64,000 nucleotides of DNA from Antitrichia curtipendula (lineage: Eukaryota > Streptophyta > Bryopsida > Hypnales > Leucodontaceae). The stretch lies in assembly GCA_951230915.1 (NCBI GenBank), contig OX579636.1, positions 35,461,567 through 35,525,566 on the forward strand, in the 5' to 3' direction. This document shows positions 40,901-54,591 of this stretch, in pieces. The position numbers and the translations under genes were made by a program. The notes beneath the pieces are model-generated. The model worked only from the letters and a program-made list of their open reading frames with translations, did no database searches and had not been told where the DNA came from. The stretch's first letter is position 1; the number at the start of each line of letters is the position of its first letter.

Positions 40901-43900
40901 TGGGATCCTACGAGGGCTTGGGATTGAAGTGAAACACTAGTTCCCTTATGTTCTAGTTCAAGTGGAACGGTATTTTATTGTAATGGGGATATGGAAATAT
41001 GGGTTGGGTTTGACAATTTCAAATGAAATAGTATCCAAGCTGTTTTGAATTCAAGCATTCCACTAGAAAATTTTATTTGTGTAATGGGATCCTACGCGGG
41101 TTTGGGATTGAACTGGAATACTAGTTCCCTTATTTTTTTATTCAAGTGGAACGGTATTTTATTGTAATGGGGATATGGAAATATGGGTTAGGATGACAAT
41201 TTGAAATGAAATAGTATCCAAGTTGTTTTGAATTCAAGCATTCCACTAGAAAATTTTATTTGTGTAATGGGATCCTACGAGGGCTTGGGATTGAACTGAA
41301 TGACTAGTTCCCTTATTTTCTAATTCAAGTGGAAGGGTATTTTATTGTAATGGGGATATGTAAATATTGGTTGGGATTGACAACTTTAATCGAAATAGTA
41401 TCCAAGTTGTTTTGATTTCAAGCATTCCACTAGAAAATTTTATTTGTGTAATGGGATCCTTACGAGGGTTTGGGATTGAACTGAAATACTAGTTCCCTTA
41501 TTTTCTAATTCAAGTGGAACGGTATTCTGTGGTAATGGGGATATGAAAATATGGGTTGGGATTGACAATTTCAAATGAAATAGTATCCAAGTTGTTTTGA
41601 ATTCAAGCATTCCACTAGAAAATTTTATTTGTGTAATGTAATCCTACGAGGGTTTGGGATTGAACTGGAATACTAGTTCCCTTATTTTTTTATTCAAGTG
41701 GAACAGTATTTTATTGTAATGGGGATATGGAAATATGGGTTGGGATTGACAATTTTAAATGAAATAGTATCCAAGCTGTTTTGAATAGAAGCATTGCACT
41801 AGAAAATTTTATTTGTGTAATGAGATCCTACGAGGGTTTGTGATTGAAGTGAAACACTAGTTCCCTTATGTTCTAATGCAAGTGGAACGGTATTTTATTG
41901 TAATGGGGATATGGAAATATGGGTTGGGATTGACAATTTCAAATGAAATAGTATCCAAGTTATTTTGAATTCAAGCATTCGACTAGAAAATTTTATTTGT
42001 GTAATGGGATCCTACGAGGGTTTGGGATTGAACTGAAAGACTAGTTCCCTTATTTTCTCATTCAAGTGGAACGGTATTTTATTGTAATGGGGATATGTAA
42101 ATATGGGTTGGGATTGGCAATTTCAAATGAAATAGTATCCAAGTTGTTTTGAATTCAAGCATTCTACTAGAAAATTTTATTTGTGTAATGGGATCCTACG
42201 GGGGCTTGGGATTGAACTGAAAGACTAGTTCCCTTATTTTCTAATTCAAGTGGAAGGGTATTTTATTGTAATGGGGATATGGAAATATGGGTTGGAATTG
42301 ACAATTTCAAATGAAATAGTATCCAAGTTGTTTTGAATTCAAGCATTCCACTAGAAAATTTTATTTGTGTAATGGGATCCTACGAGGGCTTGGGATTGAA
42401 CTGAAAGACTAGTTCCCTTATTTTCTAATTCAAGTGGAACGGTATTTTATTGTAATGGGGATATGTAAATATGGGTTGGGATTGGCAATTTCAAATGAAA
42501 TAGTATCCAAGTTGTTTTGAATTCAAGCATTCCACTAGAAAATTTTATTTGTATAATGGGATCCTTACGAGGGTTTGGGATTGAACTGAAATACTAGTTC
42601 CCTTATGTACTAATTCAAGTGGAACGGTATTTTATTGTAATGGGGATATGGAAATATGGGTTGGGATTGACAATTTCATATGAAATAGTATCCAAGTTCA
42701 TTTGAATTCAAGCATTCCACTAGAAAATTTTATTTGTGTAATGGGATCCTACGAGGGTTTGGGATTGAAGTGAAACACTAGTCCCCTTATGTTCTAATTC
42801 AAGTGGAACGGTATTGTATTGTAATGGGGATATGTAAATATGGGTTGGGATTGACAATTTTAAATGAAATAGTATCCAAGTTGTTTTGAATTCAAGCATT
42901 CCACTAAAAAATTTTATCTGTGTAATGGGATCCTACAAGGGTTTGGGATTGTACTGAAATACTAGTTCCCTTATTTTCTAATTCAAGTGGAACGGTATTT
43001 TATTGTAATGGGGATATGGAAATATGGGTTGGGATTGACAATTTCATATGAAATAGTATCCAAGTTGTTTTGATTTCAAGCATTCCACTAGAAAATTTTA
43101 TTTGTGTAATGGGATCCTACAAGGGTTTGGGATTGTACTGAAATACTAGTTCCCTTATTTTCTAATTCAAGTGGAACGGTATTTTATTGTAATAGGGATA
43201 TGTAAATATGGGTTGGGATCGACAATTTTAATTGAAATAGTATCCAAGTTGTTTTGATTTCAAGCATTCCACTAGAAAATTTTATTTGTGTAATGGGATC
43301 CTACAAGGGTTTGGGATTGTACTGAAATACTAGTTCCCTTATTTTCTAATTCAAGTGGAACGGTATTTTATTGTAATGGGGATATGGAAATATGGGTTGG
43401 GATTGACAATTTCATATGAAATAGTATCCAAGTTCATTTGAATTCAAGCATTCCAGTAGAAAATTTTATTTGTGTAATGGGATCCTATAAGGGTTTGGGA
43501 TTGTACTGAAATACTAGTTCCCTTATTTTCTAATTCAAGTGGAACGGTATTTTATTGTAATGGGGATATGTAAATATGGGTTGGGATCGACAATTTTAAT
43601 TGAAATAGTATCCATGTTGTTTTGATTTCAAGCATTCCAGTAGAAAATTTTATTTGTGTAATGGGATCCTCCAAGGGTTTGGGATTGTACTGAAATACTA
43701 GTTCCCTTATTTTCTAATTCAAGTGGAACGGTATTTTGTTGTAATGGGGATATGGAAATATGGGTTGGGATTGACAGTTTCAAATGAAATAGTATCCAAG
43801 TTATTTTGAATTCAGGCATTCGACTAGAAAATTCTATTAGTGTAATGGGATACTACGAGGGTTTGGGATTGAACTGAAATACTAGTTCCCTTATTTTCTG

Positions 43901-46589
43901 ATTCAAGTGGAACGGTATTTTATTCTAATAGGGATATGGAAATATGGATTGGCATTGTTTGTTTCAAATGAAATAGTATCCAAGTTGTTTTGAATTCAAG
44001 CATTCCACTTGAAAATTTTATTTGTGTAATGGGATCCTACGAGGGTTTGGGATTGAAGTGAAACAATAGTTCCCTTATGTTCTAATTCAAGTGGAACGGT
44101 ATTTTATTGTAATGGGGATATGGAAATATGGGTTGGGATTGACAATTTCAAATGAAATAGTATCCAAATTGTTTTGAATTTAAGCATTCCAATAGAAAAT
44201 TTTATTTGTGTAATGTAAGCCTACGAGGGTTTGGGATTGAACTGGAATACTAGTTCCCTTATTTTTTTATTCAAGTGGAACGGTATTTTATTTTAATGGG
44301 GATATGGAAATATGGGTTGGGATTGACAATTTCAAATGAAATAGTATCCAAGCTGTTTTGAATTCAGGCATTCCACTAGAAAATTTTATTTGTGTAATGG
44401 GATCCTACGAGGTTTTGGGATTGAAGTGAAACACTAGTTCCCTTATTTTCTAATTCAAGTGGAACGGTACTTTATTGTAATGGGGATATGGAAATATGGG
44501 TTGGGATTGACAATTTCAAATGAAATTGTATCCAAGTTGTTTTGAATTCAAGCATTCGACTAGAAAGTTTTATTTGTGTAATGGGATCCTACGAGGGCTT
44601 GGGATTGAACTGAAAGACTAGTTCCCTTATTTTCTAATTCAAGTGGAACGGTATATTATTATAATAGGGATATGGAAGTATGGGTTGGGATTGAAATTTT
44701 CAAATGAAATAGTATCCAAGTTATTTTGAATTCAAGTATTCGACTAGAAAATTTTATTTCTGTAATGGGATCCTACGAGGGTTTGGGATTGAACTGAAAG
44801 ACTAGTTCACTTATTTTCTAATTCAAGTGGAACGGTATATTATTATAATAGGGATATGGAAATATGGGTTGGGAATGACAATTTCAAATGAAATAGTATC
44901 CAAGTTGTTTTGAATTCAAGCATTCCACTAGAAAATTTTATTTGTGTAATGGGATCCTTAGGAGGGTTTGGGATTGTACTGAAACACTAGTTCCCTTATT
45001 TTCTAATTCAAGTGGAACGGTAATTTATTGTAATGGGGATATGGAAATATGGGTTGGGATTGACAATTTCAAATGAAATAGTATCCAAGTTGTTTTGAAT
45101 TCAAGCATTCTTCTAGAAAATTTTATATGTGTAATGGGATCCTACGAGGGTTTGGGATTGAAGTGAAACACTAGTTCCCTTATGTTCTAATTCAAGTGGA
45201 ACGGTATTGTATTGTAATGGGGATATGTAAATATGGGTTGGGATTGACAATTTTAAATGAAATAGTATCCAAGTTGTTTTGAATTCAAGCATTCCACTAG
45301 AAAATTCTATTTGTGTAATGGGATCCTACGAGGGTTTGGGATTGTACTGAAACACTAGTTCCCTTATTTTCTAATTCAAGTGGAACGGTATTTTATTGTA
45401 ATGGGGATATGTAAATATTGGTTGGGATTGACATTTTAGATGAAATAGTATCCAAGTTGTTTTGAATTCAAGCATTCCACTAGAAAATTTTATTTGTGTA
45501 TGGAATCCTACGAGGGTTTGGGATTGAAGTGAATCACTAGTTCTCTTATTTTCTAATTCAAGTGGAACGGTATTTTATTGTAATGGGGATATGTAAATAT
45601 GGGTTGCGATTGACAATTTCAAATGAAATAGTATCCATGTTGTTTTGAATTCAAGCATTCCACTAGACAATTTTATTTGTGTAATGGGATCCTACGAGGG
45701 TTTGCGATTGAACTGGAATACTAGTTCCCTTATTTTCTAATTCAAGTGGAATGATATTTTATTGTAATGGGGACATGTAAATATGGGTTGGGATTGACAA
45801 TTTCAAATGAAATAGTATCCATGTTGTTTTGAATTCAACCATTCCACTAGAAAATATTATTTGTGTAATGGGATCCTTAGGAGGGTTTGGGATTGTACTG
45901 AAACACTAGTTCCCTTATTTTCTAATTCAAGTGGAACGGTAATTTATTGTAATGGGGATATGGAAATATGGGTTGGGATTGACAATTTCAAATGAAATAG
46001 TATCCAAGTTATTTTGAATTCAAGCATTCGACTAGGAAATTTTATTTGTGTAATGGGATTCTACGAGGGTTTGGGATTGAACTGAAAGACTAGTTCCCTT
46101 ATTTTCTAATTCAAGTGGAACGGTATATTATTATAATAGGGATATGGAAATATGGGTTGGGATTGTCAATTTCAAATGAAATAGTATCCAAGTTATTTTG
46201 AATTCAAGCATTCGACTAGGAAATTTTATTTGTGTAATGGGATTCTACGAGGGCTTGGGATTGAACTGAAAGACTAGTTCCCTTATTTTCTAATTCAAGT
46301 GGAACGGTATTTTATTGTAATGGGGATATGGAAATATGGGTTGGGATTGACAATTTCAAATGAAATAGTATCCAAGTTATTTTGAATTCAAGCATTCGAC
46401 TAGGAAATTTTATTTGTGTAATGGGATTCTACGAGGGTTTGGGATTGAACTGAAAGACTAGTTCCCTTATTTTCTAATTCAAGTGGAACGGTATATTATT
46501 ATAATAGGGATATGGAAATATGGGTTGGGATTGACAATTTCAAATGAAATAGTATCCAAGCTGTTTTGAATTCAAGCATTCCACTAGAA
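40901..46589 (+). repeat. Mixed array segment with dispersed variant blocks
   Basis: About 31 monomers with no unrelated insert. The last tacgcggg variant noticed is near 41096. Near 43.0-43.8 kb a dimer with gatcgacaattttaattg recurs at 43217 and 43585, 368 apart. Near 44.65-44.87 kb is a two-monomer block (gtatattattataataggg, aagtattcgac, atttctgtaatg) like that at 25.5 and 29.55 kb. Near 45.1-45.3 kb is a block like that at 1.1 kb. The ccatgttg variant first appears near 43612. Confidence 0.88.
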
Positions 46590-49188
46590 AATTTTATTTG
46601 TGTAATGGGATCCTTAGGAGGGTTTGGGATTGTACTGAAACACTAGTTCCCTTATTTTCTAATTCAAGTGGAACGGTAATTTATTGTAATGGGGATATGG
46701 AAATATGGGTTGGGATTGACAATTTCAAATGAAATAGTATCCAAGTTGTTTTGAATTCAAGCATTCCACTAGAAAATTCTATTTGTGTAATGGGATCCTA
46801 CGAGGGTTTGGGATTGTACTGAAACACTAGTTCCCTTATTTTCTAATTCAAGTGGAACGGTATTTTATTGTAATGGGGATATGTAAATATGGGTTGGGAT
46901 TGACATTTTAGATGAAATAGTATCCAAGTTGTTTTGAATTCAAGCATTCCACTAGAAAATTTTATTTGTGTATGGAATCCTACGAGGGTTTGGGATTGAA
47001 GTGAATCACTAGTTCTCTTATTTTCTAATTCAAGTGGAACGGTATTTTATTGTAATGGGGATATGTAAATATGGGTTGCGATTGACAATTTCAAATGAAA
47101 TAGTATCCATGTTGTTTTGAATTCAAGCATTCCACTAGACAATTTTATTTGTGTAATGGGATCCTACGAGGGTTTGCGATTGAACTGGAATACTAGTTCC
47201 CTTATTTTCTAATTCAAGTGGAATGATATTTTATTGTAATGGGGACATGTAAATATGGGTTGGGATTGACAATTTCAAATGAAATAGTATCCATGTTGTT
47301 TTGAATTCAAGCATTCCACTAGAAAATATTATTTGTGTAATGGGATCCTACGAGGGTTTGGGATTGAAGTGAAAGACTAGTTCCCTTATTTTCTAATTCA
47401 AGTGGAACGGTATTTTATTGTAATGTGGATATGGAAACATGGGTTGGGATTGCCAATTTCAAATGAAATAGTATCCATGTTGTTTTGAATTCAAGCATTC
47501 CACTAGAAAATTTTATTTGTGTAATGGGATCCTACGAGGGCTTGGGATTGAACTGAAAGACTAGTTCCCTTATTTTCTAATTCAAGTGGAACGGTATTTT
47601 ATTGTAATGGGGATATGGAAATATGGGTTGGGATTGTCAATTTCAAATGAAATAGTATCCAAGTTATTTTGAATTCAAGCATTCGACTAGGAAATTTTAT
47701 TTGTGTAATGGGATCCTACGAGGGCTTGGGATTGAACTGAAAGACTAGTTCCCTTATTTTCTAATTCAAGTGGAACGGTATTTTATTGTAATGGGGATAT
47801 GTAAATATGGGTTGCGATTGACAATTTCAAATGAAATAGTATCCATGTTGTTTTGAATTCAAGCATTCCACTAGACAATTTTATTTGTGTAATGGGATCC
47901 TTAGGAGGGTTTGGGATTGTACTGAAACACTAGTTCCCTTATTTTCTAATTCAAGTGGAACGGTAATTTATTGTAATGGGGATATGGAAATATGGGTTGG
48001 GATTGACAATTTCAAATGAAATAGTATCCAAGTTGTTTTGAATTCAAGCATTCCACTAGAAAATTCTATTTGTGTAATGGGATCCTACGAGGGTTTGGGA
48101 TTGTACTGAAACACTAGTTCCCTTATTTTCTAATTCAAGTGGAACGGTATTTTATTGTAATGGGGATATGTAAATATGGGTTGGGATTGACATTTTAGAT
48201 GAAATAGTATCCAAGTTGTTTTGAATTCAAGCATTCCACTAGAAAATTTTATTTGTGTATGGAATCCTACGAGGGTTTGGGATTGAAGTGAATCACTAGT
48301 TCTCTTATTTTCTAATTCAAGTGGAACGGTATTTTATTGTAATGGGGATATGTAAATATGGGTTGCGATTGACAATTTCAAATGAAATAGTATCCATGTT
48401 GTTTTGAATTCAAGCATTCCACTAGACAATTTTATTTGTGTAATGGGATCCTACGAGGGTTTGCGATTGAACTGGAATACTAGTTCCCTTATTTTCTAAT
48501 TCAAGTGGAATGATATTTTATTGTAATGGGGACATGTAAATATGGGTTGGGATTGACAATTTCAAATGAAATAGTATCCATGTTGTTTTGAATTCAAGCA
48601 TTCCACTAGAAAATATTATTTGTGTAATGGGATCCTACGAGGGTTTGGGATTGAAGTGAAAGACTAGTTCCCTTATTTTCTAATTCAAGTGGAACGGTAT
48701 TTTATTGTAATGTGGATATGGAAACATGGGTTGGGATTGCCAATTTCAAATGAAATAGTATCCATGTTGTTTTGAATTCAAGCATTCCACTAGAAAATTT
48801 TATTTGTGTAATGGGATCCTACGAGGGCTTGGGATTGAACTGAAAGACTAGTTCCCTTATTTTCTAATTCAAGTGGAACGGTATTTTATTGTAATGGGGA
48901 TATGGAAATATGGGTTGGGATTGTCAATTTCAAATGAAATAGTATCCAAGTTATTTTGAATTCAAGCATTCGACTAGGAAATTTTATTTGTGTAATGGGA
49001 TCCTACGAGGGCTTGGGATTGAACTGAAAGACTAGTTCCCTTATTTTCTAATTCAAGTGGAACGGTATTTTATTGTAATGGGGATATGTAAATATGGGTT
49101 GCGATTGACAATTTCAAATGAAATAGTATCCATGTTGTTTTGAATTCAAGCATTCCACTAGACAATTTTATTTGTGTAATGGGATCCT
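46590..49188 (+). repeat. 7-monomer (1,287 bp) higher-order repeat, two tandem copies
   Basis: The marker ccttagg at 46612 and 47899, acattttaga at 46903 and 48190, and taatgtggat at 47421 and 48708 are each 1,287 bp apart, one less than 7 x 184. Two one-base deletions (acattttaga and gtgtatgg) and one insertion (ccttagg) account for the length. Copies are about 46590-47876 and 47877-49163. A third, partial relative with acattttaga at 45431 lies 1,472 bp upstream of the one at 46903. Confidence 0.9.
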
Positions 49189-52100
49189 ACCAGGGTTTGC
49201 GATTGAGCTGAAATAATAGTTCCCTTATTTTCTAATTCAAGTGGAACGGTATTTTATTGTAATGGGGATATGGAAATATGGGTTGGGATTGACAATTTCA
49301 AATGAAATAGTATCCAAGTTATTTTGAATTCAAGCATTCGACTAGGAAATTTTATTTGTGTAATGGGATCCTACGAGGGTTTGCGATTGAACTGGAATAC
49401 TAGTTCCCTTATTTTCTAATTCAAGTGGAATGATATTTTATTGTAATGGGGACATGTAAATATGGGTTGGGATTGACAATTTCAAATGAAATAGTATCCA
49501 TGTTGTTTTGAATTCAAGCATTCCACTAGAAAATATTATTTGTGTAATGGGATCCTACGAGGGTTTGGGATTGAACTGAAATAATAGTTCCCTTATTTTC
49601 TAATTCAAGTGGAACGGTATTTTATTGTAATGGGGATATGGAAATATGGGTTGGGATTGACAATTTCAAATGAAATAGTATCCAAGTTATTTTGAATTCA
49701 AGCATTCCACTAGAAAATTTTATTTGTCTAATGGGATCCTACGAGGGTTTGGGATTGAAGTGAAAGACTAGTTCCCTTATTTTCTAATTCAAGTGGAACG
49801 GTATTTTATTGTAATGGGGATATGGAAACATGGGTTGGGATTGCCAATTTCAAATGATATAGTATCCAAGTTGTTTTGAATTCAAGCATTCCACTAGAAA
49901 ATTTTATTTGTGTAATGGGATCCTACGAGGGCTTGGGATTGAACTGAAAGACTAGTTCCCTTATTTTCTAATTCAAGTGGAACGGTATTTTATTGTAATG
50001 GGGATATGGAAATATGGGTTGGGATTGACAATTTCAAATGAAATAGTATCCAAGTTATTTTGAATTCAAGCATTCCACTAGAAAATTTTATTTGTGTAAT
50101 GGGATCCTACGAGGGCTTGGGATTCAACTGAAAGACTAGTTCCCTTATTTTCTAATTCAAGTGGAACGGTACTTTATTGTAATGGGGTTATGTAAATATG
50201 GGTTGGGATTGACAATTTCAAATGAAATAGTATCCATGTTGTTTTGAATTCAAGCATTCCACTAGAAAATTTTATTTGTGTAATGGGATCCTACGAGGGT
50301 TTGGGATTGAACTCAAATACTAGTTCCCTTATTTTGTTATTCAAGTGGAACGGTATTTTATTGTAATGGGGATATGTAAATATAGGTTGGGATTGACAAT
50401 TTCAAATGAAATAGTATCCAAGTTGTTTTGAATTCAAGCATTCCACTAGAAAATTTTATTTGTATAATGGGATCCTTACGAGGGTTTGGGATTGAACTGA
50501 AATACTAGTTCCCTTATTTTCTAATTCAAGTGGAACGGTACTTTATTGTAATGGGGATATGTAAATATGGGTTGGGATTGATAATTTCAAATGAAATAGT
50601 ATTCAAGCTGTTTTGAATAGAAGCATTCCACTAGAGAATTTTATTTGTGTAATGGGATCCTACGAGGGCTTGGGATTGAACTGAAAGACTAGTTCCCTTA
50701 TTTTCTAATTCAAGTGGAACGGTACTTTATTGTAATGGGGATATGTAAATATGGGTTGGGATTGACAATTTCAAATGAAATAGTATCTAAGCTGTTTTGA
50801 ATAGAAGCATTCCACTAGAAAATTTTATTTGTCTAATGGGATCCTACGAGGGTTTGGGATTGAAGTGAAAGACTAGATCCATTATTTTCTAATTCAAGTG
50901 GAACGGTATTTTATTGTAATGGGGATATGGAAATATGGGTTGGGATTGACAATTTCAAATGATATAGTATCCAAGTTGTTTTGAATTCAAGCATTCCACT
51001 AGAAAATTTTATTTGTATAATGGGATCCTTACGAGGGTTTGGGATTGAACTGAAATACTAGTTCCCTTATTTTCTCATTCAAGTGGAACGGTACTTTATT
51101 GTAATGGGGATATGGAAATATGGGTTGGCATTGACAATTTCAAATGAAATAGTATCCAAGTTATTTTGACTTCAAGCATTCGAATAGAAAATTTTATTTG
51201 TATAATGGGATCCCACGAGGGTTTGGAATTGAAGTGAAACACTAGTTCCCTTATGTTCTAATTCAAGTGGAACGGTATTTTATTGTAATGGGGATATGGA
51301 AATATGGGTTGGGATTGACAATTTCAAATGAAATAGTATCCAAGTTGTTTTGAATTCAAGCATTCCACTAGAAAATTTTATTTGTGTAATGTAATCCTAC
51401 GAGAGTTTGGGATTGAACTAGAATACTAGTTCCCTTAATTTCTAATACAAGTGGAACGGTATATTATTGTAATAGGGATATGCAAATATGGGTTGGGATT
51501 GACAATTTTAAATGAAATAGTATCCAAGTTATTTTGAATTCAAGCGTTCGACTAGAAAATTTTATTTGTGTAATGGGATCCAACGAGGGTTTGGGATTGA
51601 AGTGAAACACTAATTCCCTTATTTTCTAATTCAAGTGGAACGGTATTTTATTGTAATGGGGATATGTAAATATTGGTTGGGATTGACAATTTAGATGAAA
51701 TATTATCCAAGTTGTTTTGAATTCAAGCATTCCACTAGAAAATTTTATTTGTGTAATGGAATCCTACGAGGGTTTGGGATTGAAGTGAATCACTAGTTCT
51801 CTTATGTCCTAATTCAAGTGGAACGGTATTTTATTGTAACGGGGATATGGAAATATGGGTTGGGATTGACAATTTCAAATGAAATAGTATCCAAGCTGTT
51901 TTGAATAGAAGCATTCCACTAGAAAATTTTATTTGTCTAATGGGATCCTACGAGGGTTTGGGATTGAAGTGAAACACTAGTTCCCTCATGTTCTAATTCA
52001 AGTGGAACGGTATATTATTATAATAGGGATATGGAAATATGGGTTGGGATTGACAATTTCAAATGAAATAGTATCCAAGCTGTTTTGAATTCAAGCATTC

Positions 52101-54591
52101 CACTAGAAAATTTTATTTGTGTAATGTAATCCTACGAGGGTTTGGGATTGAACTGGAATATTAGTTCCCTTATTTTTTTATTCAAGTGGAACGGTATTTT
52201 ATTGTAATAGGGATATGTAAATATGGGTTGGGTTGACAATTTCAAATGAAATAGTATCCAAGTTGTTTTGAATTCAAGCATTCCACTAGAAAATTTTATT
52301 TGTGTAATGGGATCCTACGAGGGTTTGGGATTGAAGTGAAACACTAGTTCCCTTATGTTCTTATTCAAGTGGAACGGTATTTTATTGTAATGGGGATATG
52401 GAAATATGGGTTGGGATTGACAATTTCAAATGAAATAGTATCCAAGTTGTTTTGAATTCAAGCATTCCACTAGAAAATTTTATTTGTGTAATGTAATCCT
52501 ACGAGAGTTTGGGATTGAACTAGAATACTAGTTCCCTTAATTTCTAATACAAGTGGAACGGTATATTATTGTAATAGGGATATGTAAATATGGGTTGGGA
52601 TTGACAATTTCAAATGAAATAGTATCCAAGTTGTTTTGAATTCAAGCATTCCACTAGAAAATTTTATTTGTGTAATGGGATCCTACGAGGGTTTGGGATT
52701 GAAGTGAAACACTAGTTCTCTTATGTTCTTATTCAAGTGGAACGGTATTTTATTATAATGGGGATATGGAAATATGGGTTGGGATTGACAATTTCAAATG
52801 AAATAGTATCCAAGTTGTTTTGAATTCAAGCATTCCACTAGAAAATTTTATTTGTGTAATGTAATCCTACGAGGGTTTGGGATTGAACTGGAATACTAGT
52901 TCCCTTATTTTCTAATTCATGTGGAACGGTATATTATTATAATAGGGATATGGAAATATGGTTTGGAATTGACAATTTCAAATGAAATAGTATCCAAGTT
53001 GTTTTGAATTCAAGCATTCCAATAGAAAACTTTATTTGTGTAATGGGATCTTTACGAGGGTTTGGGATTGTACTGAAACACTAGTTCCCTTATTTTCTAA
53101 TTCAAGTGGAACGGTATTTTATTGTAATGGGGATATGGAAATATGGGTTGGGATTGACAATTTCAAATGAAATAGTATCCAAGTTGTTTTGAATTCAAGC
53201 ATTCCACTGGAAAATTCTAATTGTGTAATTGGATCCTACGAGGGTTTGGGATTGAAGTGAAACACTAGTTCCCTTATTTTCTAATTCAAGTGGAACGGTA
53301 TTTTATTGTAATGGGGATATGTAAATATCGGTTGGGATTGACAATTTAGATGAAATATTATCCAAGTTGTTTTGAATTCAAGCATTCCACTGGAAAATTT
53401 TATTTGTGTAATGGAATCCTACGAGGGTTTGGGATTGAAGTGAATCACTAGTTCTCTTATGTCCTAATTCAGGTGGAACGGTATATTGTAATGGGGATAT
53501 GTAAATATGGGTTGGGATTGACAATTTCAAATGAAATAGTATCCATATTGTTTTGAATTCAAGAATTCCACTAGACAATTTTATTTGTGTAATGGGATCC
53601 TACGAGGGTTTGCGATTGAACTGGAATACTAGTTCCCTTATTTTCTAATTCAAGTGGAACGGTATTTTATTGTACTGGGGATATGTAAATATGGGTTGGG
53701 ATTGACAATTTCAAATGAAATAGTATCCATATTGTTTTGAATTCAAGCATTCCACTAGAAAATATTATTTGTGTAATGGGATCCTACCAGGGTTTGGGAT
53801 TGAACTCAAATACTAGTTCCCTTATTTTCTAATTCAAGTGGAACGGTATTTTATTGTAATGGGGATATGGAAATATGGGTTGGGATTGACAATTTCAAAT
53901 GAAATAGTATCCAAGTTATTTTGAATACAAGCATTCGACTAGAAAATTTTATTTGTGTAATGGGATCCTACGAGGGTTTGGGATTGAACCGAAGTACTAG
54001 TTCCCTTATTTTCTAATTCGAGTGGAACGGTATATTATTATAATAGGGATATGGAAATATGGGTTGGGATTGACAATTTCAAATGAAATAGTATCCAAGT
54101 TGTTTTGAATTCAAGCATTCCACCAGAAAATTCTATTTGTGTAATGGGATCCCTACGAGGGTTTGGGATTGTACTGAAACACTAGTTCCTTTATTTTCTA
54201 ATTCAAGTGGAACGGTATTTTATTGTAATGGGGATATGTAAATATGGGTTGGGATTGACAATTTCAAATGAAATAGTATCCAAACTGTTTTGAATAGAAG
54301 CATTCCACTAGAAAATTTTATTTGTCTAATGGGATCCTACGAGGGTTTGGGATTGAAGTGAAAGACTAGTTCCCTTATTTTCTAATTCAAGTGGAACGGT
54401 ATTTTATTGTAATGGGGATATGGAAATATGGGTTGGGATTGACAATTTCAAATGAAATAGTATCCAAGTTGTTTTGAATTCAAGCATTCCACTAGAAAAT
54501 TTTATTTGTATAATGGGATCCTTACGAGGGTTTGGGATTGAACTGAAATACTCGTTCCCTTATTTTCTAATTCAAGTGGAACGGTACTTTA
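49189..54591 (+). repeat. Mixed right-hand array segment
   Basis: About 29 monomers with no unrelated insert. Shared variants are ccatgttg, tttgcgattg, gaacggtac, gtatattattataataggg and gaatagaag with tgtctaatgg. Single-base deletions occur at gacaatttaga (near 51684 and 53340) and gggttgggttg (near 52228). A 3-bp deletion shortens ggtattttattg to ggtatattg near 53480. Divergence between neighbours looks higher than in the left half. Confidence 0.88.
53480..53493 (+). repeat. Three-base deletion variant in the monomer
   Basis: The segment reads ggtatattgtaatg (14 bp) where most monomers read ggtattttattgtaatg (17 bp). It is the largest length change I found; nearly all others are a single base. 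It also keeps a reverse-strand reading frame open for 66 codons, which has no other coding support. Confidence 0.85.

Noticed and set aside
43628..43819. 63-codon open reading frame on the minus strand
   Set aside because: It lies wholly within satellite monomers and spans a little over one unit. Its frame is open only because of local substitutions, and the 184-bp period shifts frame at each copy. No start context, domain or conservation supports a gene.
53378..53578. 66-codon open reading frame on the minus strand
   Set aside because: It resembles the frame at 43.6 kb only because both are the same satellite strand. It is extended by the local 3-bp deletion and neighbouring substitutions. 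It is a chance frame, not a coding gene.
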